Assembly: GCF_900107435.1 (NCBI RefSeq)
Contig: NZ_FNPZ01000003.1
Span: forward strand, 62,001-126,000
Reading direction: 5' to 3'
Source of the DNA: Herbiconiux ginsengi
GTDB lineage: Bacteria; Actinomycetota; Actinomycetes; Actinomycetales; Microbacteriaceae
DNA: 64,000 nt
Position 1 is the stretch's first letter. The number at the start of each line of letters is the position of its first letter. The translations under genes were made by a program, and so were the position numbers. Below are positions 1-7,608 of this stretch, one piece after another. The notes beneath the pieces were generated by a model. That model was given only the letters and a program-made list of their open reading frames with translations. It made no database searches and was not told where the DNA came from.

Positions 1-507
1 CCGCGTGACTCCTATCTCTCGCTGATCGACTGGAAGGAGAAGTGGCTCGGTGAGGGCCGCTTTCCGTACACGCCGTCGGTGAGCGACATGAACGGGCTCG
101 AAGCGGCGCTCGACCAGGCGCTGGAGGAGGGGATCGACGCGGTCGTCGCGCGTCACGAGGCCGCCGCCGCCGTGACCCGCGCCGGCGCCCGAGCCATGGG
201 TCTCGAGCTCTGGGCGAAGAGCGAGGAGATCGCGTCGGCCTGCGTCACCTCCATCCGCCTGCCCGACGACATCGACAACGCCGTGGTGCGCGACCACGCC
301 CGCGAGGTCTACGGGGTGATGCTCTCGCACGGGCAGGGTGCCGGCAACCTCGTGCGGCTCTCGCACATGGGCCCGACAGCCGGTGGCCTCCACTCGGTGG
401 TGGGCCTCGCCGCGCTCGGCCGCACCCTCGCCGATCTGGGCATGTCCGTCGACATCGGAGCGGGACTGGAGGCGGCGCTCGCGCTGCTCAGTACCCAGCG
501 GCGGTGA
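1..507 (+). CDS. Class V aminotransferase, C-terminal part (cut by window edge)
   Basis: The frame is open from base 1 and ends at TGA 505-507, so the start and the PLP-lysine region lie outside the window. The visible 168 residues match the C-terminal small domain of fold-type I class V aminotransferases of the alanine-glyoxylate / serine-pyruvate / pyridoxamine-pyruvate group. Evidence includes an SxxDWKEKW segment near the edge, then an ARAMGLELW region and the RLSHMGPTA block with its substrate-binding-type Arg. An internal ATG at base 79 is not the real start because homology continues upstream of it. The IclR gene 43 nt downstream is a plausible regulator of this enzyme (inference). The exact substrate cannot be read from this fragment. 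Confidence 0.8.
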   Translation, partial: PRDSYLSLIDWKEKWLGEGRFPYTPSVSDMNGLEAALDQALEEGIDAVVARHEAAAAVTRAGARAMGLELWAKSEEIASACVTSIRLPDDIDNAVVRDHAREVYGVMLSHGQGAGNLVRLSHMGPTAGGLHSVVGLAALGRTLADLGMSVDIGAGLEAALALLSTQRR

Positions 508-538
508 CGTCTCCCGTAACGTTTCCGCGGTGCACGAT

Positions 539-544
539 TAGGAT
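539..544 (+). promoter_or_regulatory. -10 box of leaderless IclR promoter
   Basis: TAGGAT lies exactly 6 nt before the GTG at 551, the spacing expected when transcription begins at the start codon. No convincing -35 is seen. Confidence 0.5.
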
Positions 545-550
545 CGACAG

Positions 551-1381
551 GTGGTTCAGATGAGCACACGACAGCCGACAGAGGGCCGGGAGACCGGCTC
601 CGCCGAAGACGGAGACGCAGTGACCGCGCAGCCGCAGCGCACCAAAGGCGTGGACAGCGCGCGCCGGGCGCTCCAGATCCTGCTCCAATTCAACGAGACC
701 ACGCCGGAACTGACGGTCGAGAACCTCATCGAGGATCACGACATCTCGGTGCCGAGCGCCTACCGCTACATCTCGCTGTTACGGGAGATGGACCTGATCG
801 AAGAGCGGGAGAAGGGGCGGTTCGTGCTCTCCCCGCAGGTGCTGCGGCTGGCGCGCGCGGCGGAGGCGTCGTTCGACTACCGGGCGCAGGCGCAGCCCAT
901 CCTCAACCGCCTGGCGGAAGTGACGGGGGAGACCGCGCTCTATCTGCGCCGGGTCAACGACTCGGCCGTGTGTCTGGCGATCGCCGAGTCGGATCATCCG
1001 ATCTCCATCTCGTTCCAGCCGGGCAACCTGATGCCGCTGCACAGCGGTGCGGCGGCGAAGCTGCTGCTCAGCGACCTCTCGCCGGCGAAGCTCGCCCAGT
1101 ACTTCCAGCGGGTCGGGCCGACGATGACGAAGGCGGCGCGCGCGACCCTCGAGACCGATCTCGACGCCATCCGCACGACGGGCTACGCCGAGAGCGCGGG
1201 CGAGGTCGATCAGGGTGTGTGGGCGAGCGCTGCGGGCATCCACGTGCGCGGCCGGCTCGTCGGAGCTGTAACGGTGGTGGCGCCCGCCTACCGTCTGTCG
1301 GAGGAGCACCGCGACACGATCGCCGACGCGGTGCGCTCGGGTGCGCGCGACCTGGAGGCTGCGCTGGCCGCACGGGGCTGA
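551..1381 (+). CDS. IclR-family transcriptional regulator
   Basis: A 276-residue DNA-binding regulator. After an acidic 30-residue tail, a winged helix-turn-helix spans about residues 34-95 (VDSARRALQILLQF, then VPSAYRYISLLREMDLIEE). The IclR effector domain covers about 108-270, with the conserved LPLHSGAAAKLLL-type block and a Y/SAGEVDQGVWASAAGI block near 215. GTG 551 is chosen because a -10 box sits 6 nt upstream, suggesting a leaderless mRNA. An internal ATG at 560, preceded by AGGTGG, is the alternative. It lies directly downstream of the aminotransferase gene and probably controls it. The effector is unknown. Confidence 0.9.
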   Translation: MVQMSTRQPTEGRETGSAEDGDAVTAQPQRTKGVDSARRALQILLQFNETTPELTVENLIEDHDISVPSAYRYISLLREMDLIEEREKGRFVLSPQVLRLARAAEASFDYRAQAQPILNRLAEVTGETALYLRRVNDSAVCLAIAESDHPISISFQPGNLMPLHSGAAAKLLLSDLSPAKLAQYFQRVGPTMTKAARATLETDLDAIRTTGYAESAGEVDQGVWASAAGIHVRGRLVGAVTVVAPAYRLSEEHRDTIADAVRSGARDLEAALAARG

Positions 1382-1387
1382 CACGCC

Positions 1388-1393
1388 TAGAGT
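1388..1393 (+). promoter_or_regulatory. -10 box of leaderless promoter
   Basis: TAGAGT lies 6 nt before ATG 1400, and there is no Shine-Dalgarno sequence between them. Confidence 0.45.
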
Positions 1394-1399
1394 GCTGGC

Positions 1400-3133
1400 A
1401 TGAGCACGCTGCTCTCGCTGAACGTCGGGCTGCCCCAGGATGTGCCGTGGCAGGGCGAGACGGTGCACACGGGCATCGACAAGGCTCCGGTCGACGGTGC
1501 GCGGATGGTGCGCCGCCTCAACGTCGACGGCGACGGGCAGGGCGACCTGGCGGGGCATGGTGGCGAGCAGCGCGCCGTGTTCGTCTACCAGAAGCAGTCG
1601 TACGAGCACTGGGCGGAGTTCCTCGGGCGCGACGATCTCACCCCGGGTGCCTTCGGCGAGAACTTCACCGTCGATGGGATGCCCGACGACGAGGTGTGCA
1701 TCGGTGACCGCTATCGCATCGGCGACGCCGAGTTCGAAGTCACCCAGCCCCGCGTCACCTGCTTCCGGGTGGGCCTGCGGCTGAACGACACGCGGATGCC
1801 TGCGCTGCTCGTCGGTCATCGCCGGCCGGGCTTCTATTTCCGCGTCATCACCGAGGGCGAGGTGCGTGCCGGCGACACCATCGTGAAGACGCGCACCGGC
1901 CCGCACGGATTGACGGTGGCGCAGACGGACGCCCTGCTCTATCTGCCCGACCGCTCCGAAGACGACCTCCGTAAGGCGGTCGACATCCCGGCACTCAGCC
2001 CGGGGTGGCAGCAGTCGTTCCACGACCTGCTGGGCACCGACCTCGCCACTGCCACCGTGATCGGTCCGGCCGTGGGCGCGAAGCCGGGGTGGAAGGGATT
2101 CCGGCCGATGACCGTGAGTCGGACCGTGGCCGAGACTCCGGTGACGACATCCGTGTACCTGACGGCCGACGGGGGAGCCGCGGTCACAGCCCCGCTGCCG
2201 GGACAGTACCTCACGCTCCGGGTCTCGCTGCCCGACGGCAGCACCGCCGTGCGCAGCTACTCGATCTCGGGCATGCCCGACCCGGCGACCTACCGGATCA
2301 CTGTCAAGCGCGAAGACCACGGGCAGATCAGTCGCTACCTCCACGACCGGTTGACCGTCGGGGCGTCCCTGGACGTCGCCGCCCCGCGCGGTGAGTTCGT
2401 GCTGCGCGATGGCGCGGAACCGGTTCTCCTCGTCTCGGCGGGAGTGGGCGTCACGCCCGTTATCGCCATGCTCCGAGGGCTGGCCGAGGCCGGGAGCGCG
2501 CGGGAGATCTGGTGGATCCAGGCGGACAGATCGCCCGACGATCTGGTGTTCGCTCACGAAGCCGCCGGCTACCTGAAGCGTTTGCCGAACGAGCGAGCCG
2601 TGACGTTCTACACGCGGTCTCCGCTGCGCCTGGCGGGCAGCGTCGCGGGCCGGCCGACGGAGCAGCGGTTGCGCGAGCTCGGCGTGCCGGTCGGGGCGGA
2701 CGCCTACGTCTGCGGCCCGGCCGGCTTCATCGCCGCCATGACGACCGCCCTGGGTGACCTGGGGCTCGACCCCGGCCGCATCCACTCGGAACTGTTCACG
2801 ACGCTCGCGCCTTTCGAACCGGGGGTCGTCGCGCACGACCGGGTGCCTCCGCATCAGCCGGCCGGCGATCCCGGAACCGGGCCCGCGATCACCTTCGCCC
2901 GCAGCGGCCTGACCGTGCGCTGGCGGAACACCGACACCTCGTTGCTCGGGCTCGCGGAGGCCAGCGACGTGCCCACGAGGTTCTCCTGTCGCAGCGGCGT
3001 CTGCCACACCTGCGTCACCCCGCTCATCGCCGGCGACGTGCGCTACGACCCCGATCCGCTCGAGCTTCCGCCAGAGGGACAGGTGCTCGTGTGCTGCGCC
3101 CAGCCCACCGCCGACCTCGTGCTCGACGCCTGA
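1400..3133 (+). CDS. MOSC domain - ferredoxin reductase - 2Fe-2S fusion protein
   Basis: A 577-residue cytosolic oxidoreductase with three modules. Residues about 45-165 form a YiiM-like MOSC domain with the conserved GHGGEQRAVFVY and QPRVTCFRVG (probable Moco-sulfur Cys) blocks. Residues about 240-460 form a flavodoxin/ferredoxin-NADP reductase unit, with RSYSIS as the FAD site and AGVGVTPVIAML as the NAD(P)-binding strand. Residues about 495-577 are a plant-type [2Fe-2S] ferredoxin with C-x4-C-x2-C (CRSGVCHTC) and a fourth Cys in VLVCCAQP. The layout fits a NADPH-to-FAD-to-FeS chain delivering electrons to a molybdenum-type or sulfur-transfer site. The physiological substrate is unknown. 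The sigma-factor gene 135 nt downstream may belong to the same response (inference). Confidence 0.85.
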   Translation: MSTLLSLNVGLPQDVPWQGETVHTGIDKAPVDGARMVRRLNVDGDGQGDLAGHGGEQRAVFVYQKQSYEHWAEFLGRDDLTPGAFGENFTVDGMPDDEVCIGDRYRIGDAEFEVTQPRVTCFRVGLRLNDTRMPALLVGHRRPGFYFRVITEGEVRAGDTIVKTRTGPHGLTVAQTDALLYLPDRSEDDLRKAVDIPALSPGWQQSFHDLLGTDLATATVIGPAVGAKPGWKGFRPMTVSRTVAETPVTTSVYLTADGGAAVTAPLPGQYLTLRVSLPDGSTAVRSYSISGMPDPATYRITVKREDHGQISRYLHDRLTVGASLDVAAPRGEFVLRDGAEPVLLVSAGVGVTPVIAMLRGLAEAGSAREIWWIQADRSPDDLVFAHEAAGYLKRLPNERAVTFYTRSPLRLAGSVAGRPTEQRLRELGVPVGADAYVCGPAGFIAAMTTALGDLGLDPGRIHSELFTTLAPFEPGVVAHDRVPPHQPAGDPGTGPAITFARSGLTVRWRNTDTSLLGLAEASDVPTRFSCRSGVCHTCVTPLIAGDVRYDPDPLELPPEGQVLVCCAQPTADLVLDA

Positions 3134-3183
3134 CCCCCACGGAGCGAACCTCGTGACGGCTCTTTCGGCAATCCGCGAAAACT

Positions 3184-3210
3184 CGTCACAGATCCGGAGG
3201 CTGTCCGGTC
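3184..3210 (+). promoter_or_regulatory. Candidate ECF41-type autoregulated promoter
   Basis: CGTCACA at 3184-3190 and CGGTC at 3206-3210 are separated by 15 nt. They resemble the TGTCACA / CGTC pair reported for ECF41 sigma factors. The predicted transcript would begin near 3217, upstream of the AGGAGG that serves ATG 3269. Confidence 0.4.
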
Positions 3211-3268
3211 TCCCTTGATGGAGACCCGAATCCACCGCACCGATGTCAGCACCAGGAGGCAACGCCCC

Positions 3269-4192
3269 ATGACCGAATCGCCGTCAGAACCGGGGCCCGC
3301 GATCGACGCGAGCGGCGACGGACTCGACGACGCCGCGGCCGTGTTCGCCGAGGTGCGCGGCAGGCTTTTCGGCATCGCCTACCGGATGCTCGGCAGCTCC
3401 GCCGACGCCGAAGACATCGTGCAGGATGTCTGGCTGCGCTGGCAGGGCTACGACCGCAGCACCGTGCTCGAGCCGGCCGCCTTCCTCGCCACCGCCACGA
3501 CGCGACTCTCGATCAACATGCTGCAGTCGGCCCGGATGCGGCGCGAGACCTACATCGGACCCTGGCTGCCCGAGCCGATCAACACCCGAGACGACCCGGA
3601 ACTCGGCGCCGAACGTGGAGAGGCACTGGAGTTCGCGATGCTGCTGCTTCTCGAGAAGCTCACCCCGACCGAGCGCGCGGCCTACATCCTGCGCGAGGCC
3701 TTCGACTACCCCTACGACCAGATCGCGCAGATCGTGCAGCTTAAGGAGCCCGCGACGCGGCAGCTGGTCAGTCGCGCCCGTAAGCGACTCGCCTCCGAGC
3801 GCCGCACGACCGTGGCGGCGACCGAACAGCAGCGCCTGCTCGTGGCCTTTCTGCAGGCCGCCCAGACGGGCGACGTCACGGCCCTCGAAGAACTCTTCGC
3901 AGCCGACGTGGTGAGCTACACCGACGGCAACGGGGCGAAGCTCGCCGCGCGCATCCCGGTTCTCGGCCGCAGCCGGGTGGCCAAGTTCATCGCCGCGTTC
4001 TCCAGCCATTTCTGGACCGGCACGAGCATCGAATGGGTCGAGCTCAATGGCCGGCCCGGGGTCGCGATGGTGCAGAACGGCGTCGTCACCACCTCGCTGA
4101 CCGTCACGATCGGAGACGACGGGATCGAGCAGCTCCTGTGGACGATGAATCCCGAGAAGCTCGGCCGCGTGCTGCCCGCAGCCGGCCTGTGA
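3269..4192 (+). CDS. ECF41-family RNA polymerase sigma factor (SigJ-like)
   Basis: A 307-residue sigma-70 family protein with a fused regulatory tail. Region 2 is intact (FGIAYRMLGSSADAEDIVQDVWLRW, near residues 35-60). The inter-domain linker carries the ECF41 signature WLPEP. Region 4 contains LTPTERAAYILREAFDYPYDQIAQIV, and the C-terminus is a SnoaL-like domain. The tail keeps two further ECF41 hallmarks in slightly changed form: DGNGAK (family DGGGK) and NPEKL (family NPDKL). In this group the tail replaces an anti-sigma factor. ATG 3269 is preferred over ATG 3215 because AGGAGG (3254-3259) sits at proper distance and 3215 is at the predicted transcription start. The usual COE partner gene is not adjacent. 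The stop overlaps the next start (GTGA). Confidence 0.9.
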   Translation: MTESPSEPGPAIDASGDGLDDAAAVFAEVRGRLFGIAYRMLGSSADAEDIVQDVWLRWQGYDRSTVLEPAAFLATATTRLSINMLQSARMRRETYIGPWLPEPINTRDDPELGAERGEALEFAMLLLLEKLTPTERAAYILREAFDYPYDQIAQIVQLKEPATRQLVSRARKRLASERRTTVAATEQQRLLVAFLQAAQTGDVTALEELFAADVVSYTDGNGAKLAARIPVLGRSRVAKFIAAFSSHFWTGTSIEWVELNGRPGVAMVQNGVVTTSLTVTIGDDGIEQLLWTMNPEKLGRVLPAAGL

Positions 4193-5043
4193 CGACCAGC
4201 ACCGACGACCTGTTCAGCGAACGTGAGCGGCTCGTCGACATCGCCCGGCGGATACTGGCGTCTGCAGCCGAGGCCGAGCGCGCCGTCGACCTCACCTTCG
4301 CGCGCTGGCTCGAACTGTCGCCGGAGGAGCGCGCGTCGACCGGATCGCGGCGTGACCGGCTGACCGAGATTCTCGCCCGCATCTGCCTCGAGCTGCTCGG
4401 GCACACGCCGGGGCCGTTGCCGGTTTCGTCGCCCCCGGCGTCGTCGGCCTCGACCGAACCGGCCGACCGCGTCACCCTCGACGACTCGATGTACATGTTG
4501 CTGCTCGTCGTTCTCGACTCCCTCCGCCCCGAGGAGCGGGTCGCGTTCATCCTCCACGACGTGTTCGGTGTGGCGTACCGGGGGATCGCCGACGTGGTGG
4601 GCCGGTCTGCGGATGACGCACGAGAGCTCGCCCGATCCGCCCGCCGGCAGATCCACCAGCAGCGCCTGCGGGAGTCGCCGCCCGATCGCCACCGAGCCGT
4701 CGTGCTCGAGTTGCTGCGCGCCGTGGAGCAGAGGGACGCGACCGCGGTGTGCGGTCTGCTGCACGACGACGTGATCGCCCTCGTCGACACGGGCGGCACG
4801 GCGGATGTCGCACCCGCGCCTGTCGGCGGAGCCGAGAAGGTGGTGCGCCTGCTGATCGCGCTGTCGGGACTCACGCCGCCCGTGACCGTGACGGCTCAGC
4901 CGGTCAACGGCCGTCTCGGCCTCGTGGCGCGGCGGGATTCGCGCGTGGTCGGTGTGGTGAGCCTGAGTGTGTCGGGCGGTGCGATCCGGGACATCTGGAT
5001 CGTGACGGCGCCCGACAAACTCCGTCGCTGGAACGACTCCTGA
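4189..5043 (+). CDS. Degenerate ECF41-like sigma factor paralogue
   Basis: A 284-residue protein starting at GTG 4189, overlapping the stop of the first sigma factor by 4 nt, so translation is coupled. Region 4 is well kept (LDSLRPEERVAFILHDVFGVAYRGIADVV), and the SnoaL-like tail ends with APDKL where ECF41 proteins have NPDKL. Region 2 is poorly conserved: the Y-R-M-L / D-A-E-D / V-Q-D-V-W motifs are gone, and the WLPEP linker motif is replaced by a Pro/Ser-rich stretch. Either it is a divergent sigma factor with altered -10 recognition, or it modulates its neighbour, for example by competing for core polymerase or the -35 element (inference). Confidence 0.75.
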   Translation: MTTSTDDLFSERERLVDIARRILASAAEAERAVDLTFARWLELSPEERASTGSRRDRLTEILARICLELLGHTPGPLPVSSPPASSASTEPADRVTLDDSMYMLLLVVLDSLRPEERVAFILHDVFGVAYRGIADVVGRSADDARELARSARRQIHQQRLRESPPDRHRAVVLELLRAVEQRDATAVCGLLHDDVIALVDTGGTADVAPAPVGGAEKVVRLLIALSGLTPPVTVTAQPVNGRLGLVARRDSRVVGVVSLSVSGGAIRDIWIVTAPDKLRRWNDS

Positions 5044-5082
5044 CCCGACGGAAAGGTGACCGACGAGTGTCGACGTGCTCGC

Positions 5083-5088
5083 TAGACT
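5083..5088 (+). promoter_or_regulatory. -10 box of leaderless promoter
   Basis: TAGACT lies 6 nt before GTG 5095, and there is no ribosome binding site in between. Confidence 0.45.
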
Positions 5089-5094
5089 GCACTC

Positions 5095-5505
5095 GTGCCC
5101 GATCCCGCAGCCGCGCCGTCGCCGCCCGCTGATCGCGCGGATCGACGGCCTGCGCGCTCGGTGCCGGTGAACACCGCGGGCTGGAGCAAGGCGGCGAATC
5201 GCTCTCTCCTGTTCGCCTGGTTGATCCCCGCGGCGAATCTCGTCGTCAACTTCGTCGAGGCGTATCTGTTGCGAGGCAACACCTCTCCCGTGCTCACCGT
5301 GATCGGCATGATCGTGCACCTCCTGGTCATCGGCGCACTCTGCGTCGAAGCGATCCGGTTCGGCCGCGAAGGGCTGCGGCAGACCGCCGATGACGCGATG
5401 AGCGGGCGTGGCCGGGCGAAGGCGGGCATCGGTCTCAGCATCGCCTTCGTGAGCCTCACGGTGGGCCTCACCGTGGTCGATCTCGTCCTCATCGCTCAGC
5501 GCTAG
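5095..5505 (+). CDS. Small membrane protein of unknown function
   Basis: A 136-residue protein. An N-terminal Pro/Ala/Asp-rich tail of about 30 residues precedes three predicted transmembrane helices: near residues 38-58 (SLLFAWLIPAANLVVNF), 64-86 (SPVLTVIGMIVHLLVIGALCV) and 110-133 (IGLSIAFVSLTVGLTVVDLVL). A charged loop lies between the last two. No catalytic motif is visible and the family is not recognised. It sits alone between the sigma-factor pair and the LacI operon, with its own leaderless-type promoter, so it is probably transcribed separately. Confidence 0.7.
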   Translation: MPDPAAAPSPPADRADRRPARSVPVNTAGWSKAANRSLLFAWLIPAANLVVNFVEAYLLRGNTSPVLTVIGMIVHLLVIGALCVEAIRFGREGLRQTADDAMSGRGRAKAGIGLSIAFVSLTVGLTVVDLVLIAQR

Positions 5506-5542
5506 CGCCCACCGGCGAGTTGCGCGAGGGGCGGCGACGGGT

Positions 5543-5580
5543 TAGCGTGTCATCTGTAAACGTTTACGAGAACGTTTACA
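5543..5580 (+). promoter_or_regulatory. LacI promoter with tandem operators
   Basis: A -10 element TAGCGT (5543-5548) is followed by a perfect 12-bp palindrome GTAAACGTTTAC (5556-5567) and a second close copy GAACGTTTAC (5570-5579). The central CG and AACGTT core are typical of LacI/GalR operators. They cover the expected transcription start, so the adjacent LacI protein should repress its own operon until the inducer binds. Confidence 0.7.
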
Positions 5581-5620
5581 GACGCCCCGACGGGCGCCTT
5601 CCGATGACGTGAGGATTGCC

Positions 5621-6649
5621 GTGCCCCCGACGAAGAAGTCCACGCTGGTGCTGGTCGCCGAGCGCGCAGGCGTCTCCATCGCCTCCGTCTCTCGCGTGAT
5701 GAACGGACTGCCCGCCTCGCAGCAGGTGATCGAACGCGTGCGACAGGCAGCCGACGAACTCGGCTATGTTCCGGATGCCACCGCTCGCTCGCTCAAGGCG
5801 GGCAAGACCGACCAGATCGCTCTGGCCGTCGCCGACGTCGGAAACCCGGTCTACGCCGGCATGATGCACGAGATCTCCCGGGTGGTCACGAAAGCCGGCT
5901 ACCGCCTCGTGCTCTCGTCCACCGGGATCGACCCGCACGTCCAGATCGACCTGCTCTCGAGCCTCAACCGCGGATTCGCCGACGGCCTCATCCTGAGCCC
6001 CCTCCGCTTCACCGAGGAACTCTGCGTTCAGCTGCGTGCCAGCCGCCTGCCGATCGTCATCATCGGCTCGCTGCCCGCCGGCATCGAACTCGACAACGTG
6101 CGCGCCGACTCGGGGCGCGGCATCGCCCTGGCCGTCGACCACCTGGTCGAGCAGGGCCGTCAGCGCATCGCCTTCATCAACGGCCCGGTCGACACGGCGC
6201 CGGGCGCGGCTCGCCTCAACGGCTACCTGCGCGCCCTCACCGAGCAGGGCCGTCCGCTGAACGCCGACGCCCAGGTCAATGCGAGCGACTTCACCTACCG
6301 TGCCGGCCTGAAGGCCGCCAACGCCCTGCTCGACCAGACCACTCCGGACGCCATCGTCTGCGCCAACGACCTGCTGGCCGTCGCGGCGATGAAGGTCATC
6401 TTCAAGCGCGGACTGCGGGTTCCCGACGACATCGCCATCGTGGGCATGGACGACACCGACATCGCCGACCTCGCCCAGCCTGCCATCACGAGCGTCGACC
6501 TGCGCTCCACCAAGCGAGCGCGCATGGCGGCGAAACTGCTGCTGCGCCGCCTCGAGAACCCGCAAGCCCCCGTTGAGCAGGTGGTCATCGAGCCGAAGCT
6601 GGTCGTGCGCGCTTCGTCGGTGAGTGGATGCGCGGAGGCCGAGCTATGA
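5621..6649 (+). CDS. LacI-family transcriptional repressor of the following operon
   Basis: A 342-residue LacI/GalR protein. The N-terminal helix-turn-helix is clear (LVLVAERAGVSIASVSRVMNG) with the hinge-helix segment VPDATARSLKAG. The periplasmic-binding-protein-like sensor domain fills residues about 60-335 (IALAVADVGNPVYAGMM; DAIVCANDLLAVAAMKVIFKRGLRVPDDIAIVGMDD). GTG 5621 is preferred because GAGGA lies 5 nt upstream; GTG 5609 is an in-frame alternative. It is the first gene of a long operon, and its stop overlaps the next ATG (ATGA). Tandem palindromes upstream are its likely sites. The inducer is unknown and is probably the imported glycoside or a product. Confidence 0.92.
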   Translation: MPPTKKSTLVLVAERAGVSIASVSRVMNGLPASQQVIERVRQAADELGYVPDATARSLKAGKTDQIALAVADVGNPVYAGMMHEISRVVTKAGYRLVLSSTGIDPHVQIDLLSSLNRGFADGLILSPLRFTEELCVQLRASRLPIVIIGSLPAGIELDNVRADSGRGIALAVDHLVEQGRQRIAFINGPVDTAPGAARLNGYLRALTEQGRPLNADAQVNASDFTYRAGLKAANALLDQTTPDAIVCANDLLAVAAMKVIFKRGLRVPDDIAIVGMDDTDIADLAQPAITSVDLRSTKRARMAAKLLLRRLENPQAPVEQVVIEPKLVVRASSVSGCAEAEL

Positions 6650-7608
6650 CGTCCACCGCCCACGCCGTCAGCATTCCCACCACGCCGAAAACAGAAAAAC
6701 AGGGCAAGCGCGGCAAGCGGCCCAAAGTCGGCGGCATCCACCGCGGGGGCCGCGACGCCTGGTTGCTCGTTCTGCCCGCCCTGATCCCCGTGGTGCTGTT
6801 CAGCGTCTACCCGCTCGCTCAGGGCATCCTGCTCGGGTTCACGGATGCGAAAGCCGGCCTCAACCAGGCCGTTACCTACAACGGCCTCGACAACTACACG
6901 CAGCTGCTCGGTAACGAGCTGTTCTGGAACTCGTTCCGCATCGGGTTGATCTGGGCGTTCGGCGTGACGATCCTGCAGTTCTTCTGCGCTCTCGGCCTGG
7001 CCCTGCTGCTGAACCTCGACCTCAAGCTGCGCTGGCTCGCCCGCACCCTCGCACTCGTGCCGTGGGCGATGCCGCCCGTGATCATCGCCATCATGTGGCG
7101 CCTGATGCTCAACCCGACCTACGGCCCGATCAACGGCTTCCTCCGCTCCATCGGCCTACCGGGAGACATCAACTGGCTCGGCGACTTCTCCACCGCGCTC
7201 CCGGCCGTCATCGTCGTGGGCGTCTGGGCCGGGATGCCGCAGACCACCGTCACGCTGCTCGCGGGCCTGCAGAACGTGTCGGCCGAGTTGCACGAAGCGG
7301 CCGCGATCGACGGGGCGAGCACGTTCCGGCGGTTCTGGCACATCACGCTGCCGGCGCTCCGCCCCGTGATCGTGGCGATCACGACGCTCGACCTGATCTG
7401 GAACTTCAACTCCTTCGCCCTGGTCTACGTGCTCACCGCCGGCGGACCGGGTGGCCAGACCATGCTGCCCATGCTCTTCGCCTACAACGAGGCCTTCCGC
7501 TACGGCAACTTCGGCTACGCGGCGGCGATGGGCAACGTGATGGTGATCATCATCGCGGCGTTCCTGTTCTTCTATCTGCGCAGCCAGGCAAGGAGCCGCC
7601 TCTCATGA
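6646..7608 (+). CDS. Carbohydrate ABC transporter permease (MalF-type)
   Basis: A 320-residue inner-membrane permease of the CUT1 sugar importer class. A basic N-terminal tail of about 35 residues precedes six transmembrane helices. The cytoplasmic EAA loop that contacts the ATPase is present (EAAAIDGASTFRRFWHITLPALRP, about residues 215-238). ATG 6646 overlaps the LacI stop and has GCGGAGG upstream. No ATPase gene lies in this operon, so it probably borrows a shared MsiK/UgpC-type ATPase, as is common in actinobacterial CUT1 systems. It pairs with the permease and lipoprotein that follow. Confidence 0.92.
   Translation: MTSTAHAVSIPTTPKTEKQGKRGKRPKVGGIHRGGRDAWLLVLPALIPVVLFSVYPLAQGILLGFTDAKAGLNQAVTYNGLDNYTQLLGNELFWNSFRIGLIWAFGVTILQFFCALGLALLLNLDLKLRWLARTLALVPWAMPPVIIAIMWRLMLNPTYGPINGFLRSIGLPGDINWLGDFSTALPAVIVVGVWAGMPQTTVTLLAGLQNVSAELHEAAAIDGASTFRRFWHITLPALRPVIVAITTLDLIWNFNSFALVYVLTAGGPGGQTMLPMLFAYNEAFRYGNFGYAAAMGNVMVIIIAAFLFFYLRSQARSRLS

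Noticed and set aside
779-3262. 827-codon open frame on the minus strand
   Set aside because: It lies opposite the IclR and MOSC-fusion genes, is Arg/His/Gly-rich without any domain, and is a GC3-bias shadow.
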